In this document: positions 24,274 through 36,051 of the stretch, piece by piece
How the letters are laid out: every line of letters starts with the position of its first letter
Position numbering within the stretch: position 1 is the first letter of the stretch
NCBI GenBank assembly: GCA_018894105.1
Contig: CM032118.1
Coordinates: 33,026,690-33,090,689, forward strand
Length of the DNA: 64,000 nt
DNA from: Jacaranda mimosifolia
Taxonomy: Eukaryota; Streptophyta; Magnoliopsida; Lamiales; Bignoniaceae
Direction: 5' to 3'
Notes under the pieces: generated by a model
Database searches by the model: none
The model's input: only the letters and a program-made list of their open reading frames with translations
Told to the model about the DNA's origin: nothing
Program-made: the position numbers and the translations under genes

Positions 24274-24880
24274 TCAGGAAAAGACATCGATGTTCCTTCT
24301 AAGGAAATCAACAACCATACATTCCATATTATTCCCCAAACTCGACCCTATCCTGGTCGTTTTCTCGGAGTTGCTTGGCTCAGGTTCAATGGTCTTAAAC
24401 TCTTCTGTAGGCTCGAACCGGGGATCCTCTCTTTTTCTCTTTTTGCTAGCTAGCGTTTCCTCAAGTTTCACTATAGGGATGTCCCCTGAAGGTTTTCATT
24501 TGGGTCGAATTTTCTAGGCGCTTGCCTCAACAGAAAGGGTATAGCAATGCCATCATCCCTCAAATTGCACAATTCCCCGATCCCGATCACGGTTGGGAAT
24601 TTGACTTTCATGTGATAAGTAGACACAATCGCATGGAAATCATTTAGCGCTGGCCTTCTAAGGATGGCGTTGTAAGCAAAAGGTGTATCGACGACTAGAA
24701 AGCTGATCATGAGAGTATGTCTCCTAGGAGCTTTTCCGAAGGAGGTGGACAAATTAATAGATCCCACTGGCATAATCTTCTATCCCCCAAGTCTAACCAA
24801 TGGTGTTCGAATAGGATCAAATTTTAGCTAAGGTGGATAGAAAGATGATGTTGGCAAAACTCCCATTATCCACAAAAACC
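24274..24880 (-). pseudogene. Gypsy element 1 protease region
   Basis: An Asp-Asn-Gly-Ser motif (VDNGSFANI) sits near 24873-24850, where retropepsins have D-T/S-G. It is followed by 24773-24471 (FLVVDTPFAYNAILRRPALN, VVS/IVSTYHMKVKFPT), typical of the C-terminal half of plant gypsy proteases, and a linker with acidic repeats to RT (24471-24274). Stops interrupt the frame. Confidence 0.75.
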
Positions 24881-25104
24881 TTCATAACTTCAAAGTTTGC
24901 AATTTCTATCGAAATTAACAACGAGCAATCTAAGTTGTTCCTCAGTCCATGGCCTCCTAGGTGTGCGAGGTTGGAATCTGAGAAAGATATGGGTTTGATA
25001 CTTGTGGATAGCTGGTAGACAGGCCTAGTCCTCGTAGACCTGCTGGATTCAAGATGCCTTTGGGCTTGCTTTCTAGAGTTCTTGGAATCTCCCCCCGTCG
25101 GCCC

Positions 25105-26566
25105 TCATGCTATAGTATCAATGACACATCTCAAATGTGGGTGGTCTTCATCAACCTTTTGCTTTCCTATCATCCCTGCATCGGTTGGTCGACCGTTCTC
25201 TATGGAGAGTCGGGTTGGCTTGGGCCATGGCTTGTAGGGATTTTTGGTTGATATAAGTTTTAAGGTGACTTGTCTGATGAGGCGCCCAATTTCATCTTGT
25301 AGATTGAAATAATCTTCTGTATCATGTTCTCTTTGTTGATGAAAGTGGTAATATTTTTTAGATTTTTTCATGGCATCCTTCTCATTGAGTTTCCTGGGCT
25401 TTTTCAAAAGATTGTCATATTGTATGGCTAACAAGACTTCTTTCCTCAGAGTGTTCAGTGGTGCATAGTTGTGAAAACGATTGATCGAATTTGTCATCTT
25501 TCTTCTTGACCTTCTTTTTGTCAAATTCCACTATGCCAAATTTCATCTTGTTTATCTCTTCCTGCGTCATATATCTCTCTGCCAGGTTGAGCCTATCCTC
25601 CATTTTTTGTGGTCACTCTCTGACCAAAGCATTGGCACATTCTTTATACCTCAGACGCAAGAACAAAACATCAATCAAGATTTTATGCAGGGATTGTTAA
25701 TTTTCAAAACTTCGGTATTAAATCGGGAGAAGAAATCTCTTAAGGATTCACCTTCGTTCTGCCTTACTGTATGAAGGTGAGTGTGTGGCAACATTGCTTT
25801 TCTTCTGCTAGCGAACTGGTGTAAGAATTTGTCACAGAGTTGGTTATAAGAGTATATAGAGATAGGTTTAAGTTTGACAACAACTCTAATGCTATCCCTT
25901 GAAAGGTGGTGACCAACATTTTTGTATGTATGTGATCACTATGCCCGTCTAACTGCGTCATGTGCTCAAACTGCAAGAGATGTTCATTTGGGTCCGTGGA
26001 TCCATCATACCGAGGGAGCCCGGTGGGGACTTTTGTGTTGAGCCCGATGCGCTCATCAATAATTTCCTGGGTGAAGGGTGAATCTCTTTCTCATCGGAAT
26101 CTGGGGGCATTGTTAAACTGGGTCCAGTCTATATTTCTCCTCGAAATTTCCTCCAGCTTTCTGTTAAGTTGCTGCACTTGATGGGAGACTTCTTCCCATT
26201 CTTCTTTGTCGGCCCTGGATAAGTCTTGATTTGGGAGAGGTCTGGCACGCTTGACCTGTTCGTGTTGCTGGGCTCGACTGGATCAAACGTACTAATTTGC
26301 TGAATTTGCCACCTCCTCGTGCGGAAGGTGGTGAGGCTCCTCACGGGGAAATCCTCTGGGGCTAACTTCTCGTCTTTCTTAGTTAGAGCGGATTTCATTC
26401 TTAGTTCTATCTTTCCTTGGGAGTTTCTTCTCTTGGAACGAAGGATGGGGTGTGGCACTAACCACACCATCGGTTGATTGTTGTGCCTCTGTAGAACGGC
26501 GGATAGCTGGGCGGATACCTGATCGCTAATTATTTGCATGAGCTGCGGGATGGTCAAGGTGACCAC
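25105..26566 (-). pseudogene. Gypsy element 1 gag, broken
   Basis: Fragments in order: 26566-26129 (basic N-terminal part), 25976-25764 (capsid-like FEHMTQLDGHSDHIHTKM, FQGIALELLSNL), 25603-25415 and 25524-25105 (KYYHFHQQREHDTEDYFNLQ, a CCHC-like His/Asp segment of Tat gag). Stops and frameshifts separate the pieces. Confidence 0.8.
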
Positions 26567-26712
26567 CTGTTCGTGTTAAGAACTGAGGCCTTTAGCCTAT
26601 TGGTTGAGTTGTTCCTACGGCGGCAATAGGGGTGGCGGATGAATGATGATCACTCTGCCTTTCATAAATGGTCCGTCGGGTTTTGACCATTTTTAGCTGT
26701 AAATTCCAGTTT

Positions 26713-26731
26713 CCCACAGACGACGCCAAAT
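26713..26731 (-). other. Gypsy element 1 primer-binding-site region
   Basis: On the minus strand TTTGGCGTCGTCTGTGGGA directly follows the 5' LTR end (CTCATCA). The same location in gypsy element 2 reads GTTGGTGTCGTCTACGAGA. The shared TTGG-GTCGTC core fits a tRNA-primed PBS; the tRNA is not assigned. Confidence 0.6.
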
Positions 26732-27393
26732 GATGAGGTTAATTTTGGTATGAGGTATCTCTGAACCTCGACCAGAAAGGTCCTTCGACTTGAGAGATGC
26801 TTTATGACTGTGGTGGGTGGAACTTGCAGCTAAGGAGTAAACGTTAGGCTAGCCGAGATGGTCCCCGGCTAAGACCCTCCGATGGTTAAGTCAGTAAATC
26901 GACCTGGAGAGGTTTGGGCAGAGTAACAGTTTTTGAATGTATGTATGCTTACCCTGGATTTGGAAGGACGAAATATATATAGTGTTTGTCTGAAAGTAAA
27001 AAAATAAGTATCTCCTCAGCATATTTCACACACTGATTCCTCAAGTAGGGACTAGGTAGGTCTTTTCGACCTATCTAGAAGGTGCACAAATGTTCGGCTT
27101 AGCTGGAATGGGGACTCTTATCGTCATTAATGCGGAGGTGACGTGCCGTCAGTCCATTTCATGCGGACAGCCTAGCGGTTGAGACGCAATTAATACGGAT
27201 GCGTGGGTGACAGACCGCCATTAGAAGCCTTCCGTCCTCTGTCTAGGGGCCAAATCACGACCTTATAAGGTCGAGTTAGAGGTCGAAGCATTTGATCTGG
27301 GGGTCGAATTGGTCCCATATGCCAGAAATAGTATTAGGCTTTGGTATTTAGGCCTATTAAGTATATTGGGCTTGTTTTAGCTTACCCATATCA
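26732..27393 (-). repeat. Gypsy element 1, 5' LTR
   Basis: Termini TGATGAGGTT and CCCATATCA on the plus strand; about 662 bp and directly repeated at 17167-17836. GAAATATATATAGTG near 26989 reads as a TATA-like box on the minus strand, upstream of the expected transcription start. Confidence 0.93.
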
Positions 27394-29292
27394 ATATTGG
27401 TGTTATTTGTTCTATTCTAATTTACTGTTTAAAATTATTAGTAGATATGTTGTTTATAGGTAAAGAGAGTATAGAAAGAAATTGTATCATTGCAGCATGT
27501 ACAATAAATATGTAGTAGGTGTACTAAAAATTTAAAAAAAAAAAAAGTTCCGCAGGGATTACAAAACCACCACGAAATAAATTTTGAAAAAAATAAATTC
27601 ACATGACCATTGCGAAAATTAAATATGGAAAAAAATAAATTCATCGTGGTGGTTATTTAACTACGGCCAAAATGATGCAAATTAATCATGGCGGTTCCAA
27701 ATAAAAGCTAACGCTAACAATGATTCTAATTTGTAATCTGAACTAGCCTGAGTCCTCAAGCACGCAAGTCCCATAGGAAAAATAGGATTTTCCTTCTAAA
27801 AATACTACTTTGTTTACTTTTCCTCATCTTAAACACCGCAACATTCAAACTCAGGGCTAGATATATTCACAAATTGAAATCAAGATTAATTCTTGGAATA
27901 AATTTTTTCTTGTCTGATGGATATGCTTTCTCTTCACATTATAATTTACATGGAAATGGTGGAAATATCACACAACAAATCTCTTTCATATATTTGAAAA
28001 GTGCCTAGTCATAAAATGTAAAGTCTTTTTTAGTTGAATTATGTAATTTTTTGAATTGCCAGCTAAGTTTGATTTAATTGGACATTATAAAATTTCATAC
28101 AACTCTGAGAATGTTTGAATAAGTTCATATACTAAATATCTTGTAAGTTTTATAAGACTATATATGAAGTGATTTTGGAGTTTATAAAATATATTATCAT
28201 AAAAATATTATAACTTGTTGGAACTATGTATTTTATACTACTGTATATTTGTGTGTCATAATAACAACAGCAGAAATCATAAACAAATACCATACATCTT
28301 AAACTAAAAATTATATTTTGTAACATTGAAGCATAATAGAAATATAAATTACTGTCCAATACTATATTTATCCAAGAAGGAAAAAACACAAGGTAGAATT
28401 AGTATATAAAACAAAAAGCAAAGAAAGCCCACTTCAAGAATGCAACTAAAGAGTGTTGAAATCAAGGCTTGTATACCATACAGTTCTCTTAAAGGTTTAT
28501 TTATCCTCCATTGATGTACGAAGATCTTATGAGAAACTGTCTCTAAAAATATAATAATTCTCTTTACAACTAGAGGTATGTCGCGACTCTCGAATCTTAC
28601 TAACTTTAAACTCCTCCAATGAAAATGTTTAGTGTAACGTATACTTTGTAGTGATCAAACAATGCTATATATCTTTTTTTCCTTTTTTTTTCCTGGATTC
28701 TAGTGATCCTATTTAATTATAGTCGTGCAATGTAGCCTTATTTGACAGGACATAATTCTTTATTAGAAATTGTACTTCTATTTAAAAATATAGTTCAATG
28801 ATAAAATTACATGATACATCAGGACACTATTGAAAACTTATGAGCTCTTTAAATAATAATAATAAAAAAAGTGCAGCAATTTGGGATTAAATAATTTCAT
28901 TTAAAATATTTTTTATTTGACACACTCGTGCCATTTTGTTTATCCTCTATGATATCTCTTATTCGCATGATCCAATCTCACGTAACTTACATGGTAAAAT
29001 TAATTTTTCTTTTAAATAAATGAATGTGAATTTGATTTCTTACATTTTTAAAGGATATACTAATATCTTATTTCTTAGCTTTTAAGCTTGATGATGATGC
29101 TAAAAAGTTTTTCATTCTCTAAACATAATAGTAAGAGATTCTTACGACTTTATCGACTTCACCTAATACACTCTAAGCCCAGTGTAGTGATGGGCCATAG
29201 CATTGGATGAAGAATGGGTTATGTGCAATTTCATCCGTTTGTCTTTTTAGGTAATAAAATAGCATGCTCTATGATATGAGAGGAAAGAAAAG
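27394..29292. other. AT-rich spacer between the two gypsy elements
   Basis: 27394-27398 is the right ATATT target duplication of element 1. 27540-27720 contains several copies of ACCACCACG/CGTGGTGGTT-type motifs in both orientations, like subterminal repeats of a DNA transposon. Poly-A and poly-T runs occur at 27529-27545 and 28674-28690. No gene is supported. Confidence 0.5.
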
Positions 29293-29297
29293 GAAAG
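29293..29297 (+). repeat. Target-site duplication of gypsy element 2 (left)
   Basis: GAAAG, identical to 40759-40763. A second GAAAG at 29283 makes the exact left edge slightly uncertain. Confidence 0.7.
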
Positions 29298-29812
29298 TAA
29301 CGGAGGCCCAATCAAAAGCCCCGATCTCTAACTTGTCCTTGTTCTTGATCTCGATATCGATCCGAATTGCACTCCACACAAGTATTTTGGGTCTCCGACC
29401 TTATCACAAGATAATATGTTAGGCTAACTAAGATTGCCCACATCTACAGCTCTTTGAAGCCTAAGTTAGTGTGTTGCTGAAGCGATCAAAGGGGAGCTCA
29501 AAAGTAAGCTTAAGAACTCAAGTAAAAGACGGGTAAAGATGACATGATTTGGTACTGTGTGATTTCCTCATTTTATAGGTGTTGAACTGTCTTTGTCTGT
29601 ATGGATCGAGGTGGAAAGTTACAATTACTATACATCGAATTCATGATTGATCAACAGTCAGCGATCCAGGTCATCGCCCGAATTGAGTTGGGTTCCTTTG
29701 GGTCTTGACCCAACTCAAATAAAAAGATATGGATCCTATTATGTATGGGTATTTTGGCTAAAATACAGGGCAAAGTGGTCTTTTCCTTTGTCTTCATTAA
29801 TTATCATCATCA
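29298..29812 (-). repeat. Gypsy element 2, 3' LTR
   Basis: It ends TTATCATCATCA at 29812. The left terminus (TAACGGAGGCCC) is degraded relative to the right LTR (TGATGCGGCTTG). The shared block CTCCACACAAGTATTTTGGG and the stretch after it align well. Confidence 0.85.
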
Positions 29813-29831
29813 TTAACTCCCCCACTTTCCA
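29813..29831 (-). other. Gypsy element 2 polypurine tract
   Basis: On the minus strand GGAAAGTGGGGGAGTTAA abuts the 3' LTR start TGATGATGATAA. Confidence 0.8.
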
Positions 29832-30120
29832 AGTGTGTTGGTTCTTTTCTCATCTCAAGGGAATGAACCTATACACTCTGGAAAGTAAACACTGGACACC
29901 CTCAGCCGTCTAATCAGTCGCTGTTAATCCTAATTGTTGATGCTTCCTAGGGAGATGGACCGTCCCTTTCATTCATCTATAAATATCCTAGTGTAACCCC
30001 CATACTCCATTTCATTTCTTTAATCCTTCTCACTTCAGCATGCCCTACCAGATCTCGAATTAAAGTGTCTCCCCCTCTTCACATTCAGAGGATGTGACAT
30101 CTCTCCAACTCTTTCCTCTC

Positions 30121-32509
30121 ATGGGTTCTACCTCGATCCCTAGTCCTGTCGATTCACAGGATCCTAATCCCATAGTAGGTTCACCCACTGTTGGTCCTTC
30201 CTCCACATCGGTGGAAGAGTCGGCTCGAAATCCCAAAACTGAAGAGTACATTCTTGCGGCATCCCTATGGTTAGTCATAGTTCCAAAGCTTAAATCTCTA
30301 GTGATATCAGAAGTCAGGTCCAAGTTCTTTATTCCTCCTGAGTATGAGATAATCTTTCCCAATAAATCAGATTGAATGCATCTCCCTCCAGTTGGCTGCG
30401 TCACTTTCTTTGTGGGCATGCTAAAAAGGGGTCTGAGGTTCCCAGTTCCTAATCCCATCGAGAATATTCTGCTAAGGTTAGATATCTGTCCAACCCAACT
30501 AATTACCAACACAATAAGACTTATTCTTTGCTTTTTAATCATAATGTCTCATTTCGAGGTCGAGCCTTCCTTTGCTCATTTCTGGTTCTTCTATTCATAA
30601 TGACCCTGATCTAGATATGGGAAGGTGGGTTCTATTACCTCACTGCGATGCCAATGTGCAAATTCTTAGATAAATTCCCGACTTCCTCAGGTCCTTTGAA
30701 GGAGCGGTTTCTCTCCATTCGAGCTCCTACTAATCACTCGTGGCAGTTCAGGTCTAATTCGAGGCATAATAAACCTAAACCCTCTGTGTCAGGTGAGGTC
30801 ACTTAGGGAGAGGACTTCATAGTTACCCTAACTGACCATCTGTATAAGGTTGGTGAGCTATTGAAGGTTGCTGGTCTTTTGCCGGCTAATATCTAAGTTA
30901 GCAAAACTCTTAACGATGGTTCTTGCTACTATTCATCTTTCTTTCTTTTTGTTTTATCTTTCTTAGCTCGGGGTCTAACTCCATTCGTTTTGTTGCAGTC
31001 AAGTCGAGCAAGAACCTGTGTATCATCAACAAGATGAAGGTCTCGAATAAGGCTTTGATCCCTAAAGCTCAATCTTCTGGGCTTATGCCAGCCACAGCAT
31101 CTCCAACTCACATCTCGATCTCGAGCCAGCCTTCCAATCTGTCGATTCAACCAATGGAGATAGAGCAACCATCACCTCTTGCCTTATCCCAACTTACTAA
31201 GATGGAGGTCGCACACCCATCTCTCAACCTAGAACCTATAGCCAAAGGCATTTTAGGGAATAAAGGGAAGAAGTGAAAACACAGTTCCAAGAGCAAATGC
31301 CACAAGTACCCTTCCCACAGCTATTCTCTCCAGAGCCCCTCCGAGAAAGTGTCGAAGGATAAGGGGTCCACTGAGAGCCACTCAGAGAAGAGAACCAGAT
31401 TTGAGCCCAATCCCATCCTTGCATTCTCTTGCGAGCTTGATGTCCACACGCACCGTGGTCGACGCACGTAAAAGCTTCAAGACCGTCAATTTAGAATTTT
31501 CCAGTGATTCTTCACATCTAACTCTGATCTCAAACTGGAAAATTATAGACCAGAGCTTCGAGCTTCGATCCTGAATTGGGGAGACCTCTTTTAAGCTCTA
31601 CAAGGGATGCCTAATGACCCAGTATCAAGCTTTGCTAGCCCTTATAAACTTTACGAAGCTAGAAGAGAATGGTTCCCACGCTATGATGCAAGTAAGTTCT
31701 TTTTTAACACCAAATAAATTTTACACATTGAATAAATTAAATAAATTTTACATTTGTGTAGGCTCTTTTCGAATGTTGTTTACTGCTTATCTTCTGTAGG
31801 GGATCACTTATATGCACCAACTTATACTATAATAGCTCTACTGGATAAGTCGCTTCATGACTCGCGATAGGGAGGTCATGGATGTCAAAGAGGCTAAAGA
31901 GGAGCTCAAAGCCAACCTAAAATCAATCAAGCAATCCATTGATAGTTCGCATAGGGAGGAGCTAGCGGATTGGGATTTGAAGATCCAAGACATGGAGTAG
32001 AAGTTGGCCAAAATGAAGAAGTCCTTAGCCTCTAAAAAGAAGGCATCAGATGAATAGGGTTGCTTCAAAGGTCGAGAGTTTTTGAGAGTTCTTCTGAGTT
32101 TAAGGAGTTGATCCAGAGCATGAGGATAGAGGAAGCTCGAGCTTTCATGAAATTTGGCACTTTCGAGTCTTTAATCGAGAAGAAGGTAGCAGAGTATGCC
32201 TTTGTGGGCTTTATGAAGTGCCAAGCGCAACTTAAGAAACTTGGTGGGATCTTTCATGGGTTTGATCTAGAGTGTCTGGATCCCACCAAGGATGTCGATC
32301 TGAAGGATTATCCTACCAGTAGCCTCGTCGAGGAGGAAGAACCCGAGGATGAGTTTGCTTTCCTTGCCATTGAGAATGAGGTCACGGTCCCTCAAGCCGC
32401 ACCTAAAGAAGGCAAGATCCCATCGAAGGCTCCTGTGGTGACAGCTAAAGACCCCCAAGAAACTGTTGTGGTTGGGACAACTACTGCGGCTAGAGGTTTA
32501 GCGTCTTGA
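30121..32509 (+). pseudogene. Gypsy element 2 opposite-strand ORF (Transposase_28-like), decayed
   Basis: This plus-strand gene-like region is opposite to gag-pol. It starts at ATG 30121 (MGSTSIPSPVDSQ) with a Ser/Pro-rich N-terminus. It then has SEVRSKFFIPPEYEIIFPN, a TGA, LPPVGCVTFFVGMLKRGLRF and, in another frame at 30615-30770, FYYLTAMPMCKFLDKFPTSS and KERFLSIRAPTNHSW. The last parts match the equivalent part of element 1. Intron-like breaks with TTTCTTAG and TTTGTTGCAG acceptors occur near 30966 and 30998. The C-terminal 32060-32509 part (KELIQSMRIEEARAFMKFGT, then an acidic tail) is open for 149 codons. Several stops make it non-functional. Confidence 0.7.
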
Positions 32510-32759
32510 GATTCGAGCTTGCAGACTTGTAATTTTCTTTTTTGCCAAGGTCCATAGGTCCATTTCTGTAATCTCAGTTTATGATCCTTTGATAGTTTTG
32601 TTCTTATATTGTGAGCTTGAGCTGTGATACAAATGTAATCAAAATTTACTAATGCAACAAAGATTTGAATCAATGAAGTATGTTGGCTCTTCTGCATTTC
32701 CCTACTGTTGTGGAATTTGCCTTCTTAATGTTTTTTCTTTGGTAGGATTTTACTAAGAT

Positions 32760-33655
32760 CCCGTTGAGATATCTTCAAGTTGAGATCTTGCTCCAACCAT
32801 TTAAGACCTCGGTCTCAAAACCTTCGAGATTCTTAAGTTTCCTTGAGTTAAAGATCTTGCTCAGATCATTCAAGATCCCGAGCCTAAGTCCTTTGGGATC
32901 TCTTTTGAGTATAAGAACTTGATCAGATCCTTTCGAGTTAAAGATCTTGCGCAGATCTTATAGGATCTCAATATCAAATCTGTTGGGATTTCTTAAGTTA
33001 AAGATCTTGCTCAGACCGTTTTGAGCTAAAGATCTTGCATAGATATTATTGGATCTTGATCCCAAATCCTTTGGGATTTCTTGAGTTAAAGATCTTGCTC
33101 AAATCTTTTAGAGATAAAGATATTGTGCAAATCATATAGGATCTTGATCCCAAATCCTTTGGGTCAAAGATTTTGTTAAGATCTTATCAAGTTAAAGATC
33201 TTGCGTAGATCTTATAGGATCTCGATCCCAAATCCTTTGGAATTTCTTGAGTTAAAGATCTTGCTCATATCTTTTATGTTTCATTAAGTGAAAGATCTTG
33301 CGTAGATCTTATAGGATCTCGATCCCAAATCCTTTGGAATTTCTTGAGTCAAAGATCTTGCACAGATCTTTTATGTTTCATTAAGTTTAAGATCTTGCTC
33401 AAATCATATAAGATCTCGATCCCAAGTCCTTTGGGATTTCTTGAGTCAAAGATCTTGTTCAGATCTTGTATGGTATATTAAGTTTAAGATCTTGCTCAGA
33501 TCATATAAGATCTCGATCCCAAGTCCTTTGGGATTTCTTGAGTCAAAGATCTTGCCCAAATTTTGTATGGTTCATTGAGTTTACGATCTTGCTCAGATCA
33601 TATAAGATCTCGATCCTAAATCCTTTGGGATCTCTTTGCTTGTGCGGGATTGAAG
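32760..33655 (+). repeat. Tandem array, about 97-bp units, in gypsy element 2
   Basis: About nine units built from AAGATCTTGCTCAGATC, TATAAGATCTCGATCCCAA and TCCTTTGGGATTTCTTGAGT. The last units start at 33384, 33481 and 33578 (exactly 97 bp apart) and are the most alike. Units to the left are progressively diverged and vary in length. The location corresponds to the 58-bp array in element 1. Confidence 0.9.
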
Positions 33656-33849
33656 AGTTCCTTTAAACTGTTAGATTGGAGAAGACATAAATAACATTAA
33701 TCGAAAAGGAAATTCTTGTAATTAAATATGCATCATAAAGGAACAAGCCATACACTGGCTTTTACAAAGTTAACTTCAATCTTAAACATAGAATTTCTTC
33801 AAATTCTGCACATTCCATGACCTAGTTACTTCCTCTTAGCATCCTTCAG

Positions 33850-34955
33850 CCTTTATGATCCCTATTTAGTTATCTTGACCACTTGGTAGGGTCCTTCCCA
33901 ATTTGAGTCTAGCTTTCCAACATGCTTCAATACCTCAACTTTTTTTAAGATCCAGTCTCCTACTTGGAAGCTTCTCTATCGAACTTTCTTGTTGTAGTGC
34001 CTTGCCATCTTGTTTTTATATTCTTGGATCTTAACATAGGCTCGGTCTCTCTTTTCTTCAATCACCTCTAGCTCGAACTCCCGCGCCTCATTGTTAATTT
34101 TCAGATTATACTCCAAGATTCATCTTGTTGATTCACTTATTTCGCTCGGGATCACGGCTTACGCTCCATATACTAAGGGGTCTCGCCAGTCGCCGACCTA
34201 ATGGTAGTGCGATGCGCCTAAAGAACAGTAGAGAGTTCATTTGCCCATCCTCATTTCATCTCAACCAGGCTAGCATTGAGGTTCTTCAAAAGGTCATGTT
34301 GGTCATCTTCATTTGGTCGTTTGCTTTTGGGTTCCCAACAAAAGTGAAACGCTACTTAATCTTCAGCTCCTGACACCATCTTGTTATCTTCTTTCCTTGA
34401 AACTGAGTTCCATTATCAGAGATTAGGACCCTAGGGATCCCAAACCTACATATAATATTCTTCCAAAGAAAGTTGATGACCTCATTCTCGGTGACCTTGG
34501 CCGACTTCTCTACTTCTACCCATTTACTGAAATATTACACTGCCATTATTGCAAATTTTTTTGGCCCCTAGCCGGTGGGAAAGAGCCTAATATGTCCACC
34601 CCCATTGGTAAAATGGACATGACATGAAAATTGGATCCATTGGCATAGCTGGTCGATAGGAATGGTTTGCATGGAATTGACATCTTTCACACTTTTTAAC
34701 AAAGGTAGCCGCATCTTGGTTCCTGGTGGGCCAAAAGTAACCCCGCCTGAAGGTCTTAAGGGCCAAGGACCTCCTTCCTGAGTGATTTCCACAGCTTCTC
34801 TCATGGATTTCTCTCATTCCGTAATATGCCTTCTTGGGTCCCAAACATTTTAGTAGCGGTCCTTCAATGGTCCTTTTGTACAGTTCCCCATTAACTATAA
34901 CGAACTGGTTAGCTCGAAAGGCTATTCTTCTTACTTCCTTTGGATCTTCTAGCAA
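33850..34955 (-). pseudogene. Gypsy element 2 integrase, broken
   Basis: The zinc-binding N-terminal part (34955-34587) carries the His residues in REIHERSCGNHSGRRSLALK and the Cys pair in KKCERCQFH, followed by FRRGYFWPTRNQDAATF. The core begins in another frame with MGVDILGSF near 34608. Further core and C-terminal pieces extend to about 33850 but are interrupted by stops. Confidence 0.85.
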
Positions 34956-35275
34956 GGTCCTATCTATTAAGTATCAGATTAGGTCATCCTTCTAAGTTAC
35001 TTCTACATGTGTCTGTATTATCGCCTCTTTTTAGAGCTATCATTTTCCAACTCAAAATGTTTGACTATCAACAAAGTCATATACACGCTTCGAGTTCCTT
35101 TGATTGATTTGCTAAACTTAGCTAAAGCATCAGCTCTCTCATTTTCCTCCCTTGGGATCTACTACACTTGGCAGAACACAAACCTTGACATGGGTCCTTT
35201 TACCTTTTTCAGGTATTCTGTTATAGATTTCTCTCGGGTCTCAAACATCCCCTCGATTTGAAGCACCACAAGCTA

Positions 35276-35545
35276 CTAGTTAGTGTAAACATTTAACTTT
35301 TTTATGTTCATTTGCTTCGCTGCCTTCAATCCAATGATCATTGCCTCGTAGTCGGCCTCATTATTGGTGACCCTAAAGGCTATCTTTGTTGTGAACTTGA
35401 GCACCAGGGATCCGGGTCTTTTAAAGAAAATTTTGGCTCCACCATGCTGGGAAGTGGCTGACCCATCAACATTATCATCCAAGTTTCTTTGCCTGGTTCG
35501 AGGTCTTGCTAAGCCATCTCGACCATGAAGTCGCACAGAAACCAT
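35276..35545 (-). pseudogene. Gypsy element 2 second RNase H domain
   Basis: The open segment retains VTNNEADYEAMIIGLKAAKQ with the conserved Glu of the additional Tat-type RNase H. Its first Asp motif and C-terminal part are disrupted. Confidence 0.75.
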
Positions 35546-35604
35546 GCCTTTATGGAGCTCCTACTTAATACTTTAGGTCGAACTCCCCCAGTTCTATTGC
35601 CCAC

Positions 35605-35892
35605 TTAACTAGCCTCCCAAAAACATCCGGCGACCTGTTTCAATGGATGGTTAGTCAAGATAATAATTTTATGAGATTGGAAGTAGGGCCTCAATTTTCT
35701 TGCTGTCACCACAAGAGCTAGAGCCAACTTTTTGACCTCCAAGTATCTATTTTCTGCTCTTTGCAACACCTTGCTCATGTAGTAAATTGGCTTGTGAACC
35801 ATGTTCTCCTCCCGAATTATTACGAAACTCACTGCATGCTTCGAAGTTGCCAAATACAAGTATAGGGGCTCTTCCAAAATAGGCTTTACCAA
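35605..35892 (-). pseudogene. Gypsy element 2 classical RNase H domain
   Basis: Contains EPLYLYLATSKHAVSFVIIR, VHKPIYYMSKVLQRAENRYL and KIIILTNHPLKQV, the standard order of the RNase H domain that follows gypsy RT. Confidence 0.85.
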
Positions 35893-36051
35893 TAAAGGTG
35901 GTGAGGCTAAGCATTCTTTGAGATCTCAGAATGCTTTCTCACACTCCTCATCCAACTGAAAATTCTTCATGTTCCTTAAGACTTTGAAGAAAGGTAGGCT
36001 CTTATTTGCCGACCTCGAAATGAATCGGTTTAGGGACGTGATCTTTCTCAT

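Larger units (their letters stand above)
17167..27393 (-). mobile_element. Gypsy element 1: full-length Ty3/gypsy retrotransposon, Tat lineage
   Basis: This 10.2-kb element is bounded by two LTRs in direct orientation (17167-17836 and 26732-27393) and a perfect 5-bp duplication. Transcription would run on the minus strand: 5' LTR on the right, primer-binding-like site, gag, protease, reverse transcriptase, RNase H, a second RNase H domain, integrase, a tandem array, an opposite-strand ORF, polypurine tract, 3' LTR. The additional RNase H and the opposite-strand ORF are hallmarks of the Tat (Retand/Ogre-like) lineage. All coding regions carry stops or frameshifts, and the LTRs differ by substitutions and small indels, so it is an inactive, not very recent insertion. 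Confidence 0.93.

Noticed and set aside
32760..33655. CRISPR-like regular array
   Set aside because: The units are continuous 97-bp tandem repeats without unique spacers, inside a plant retrotransposon.
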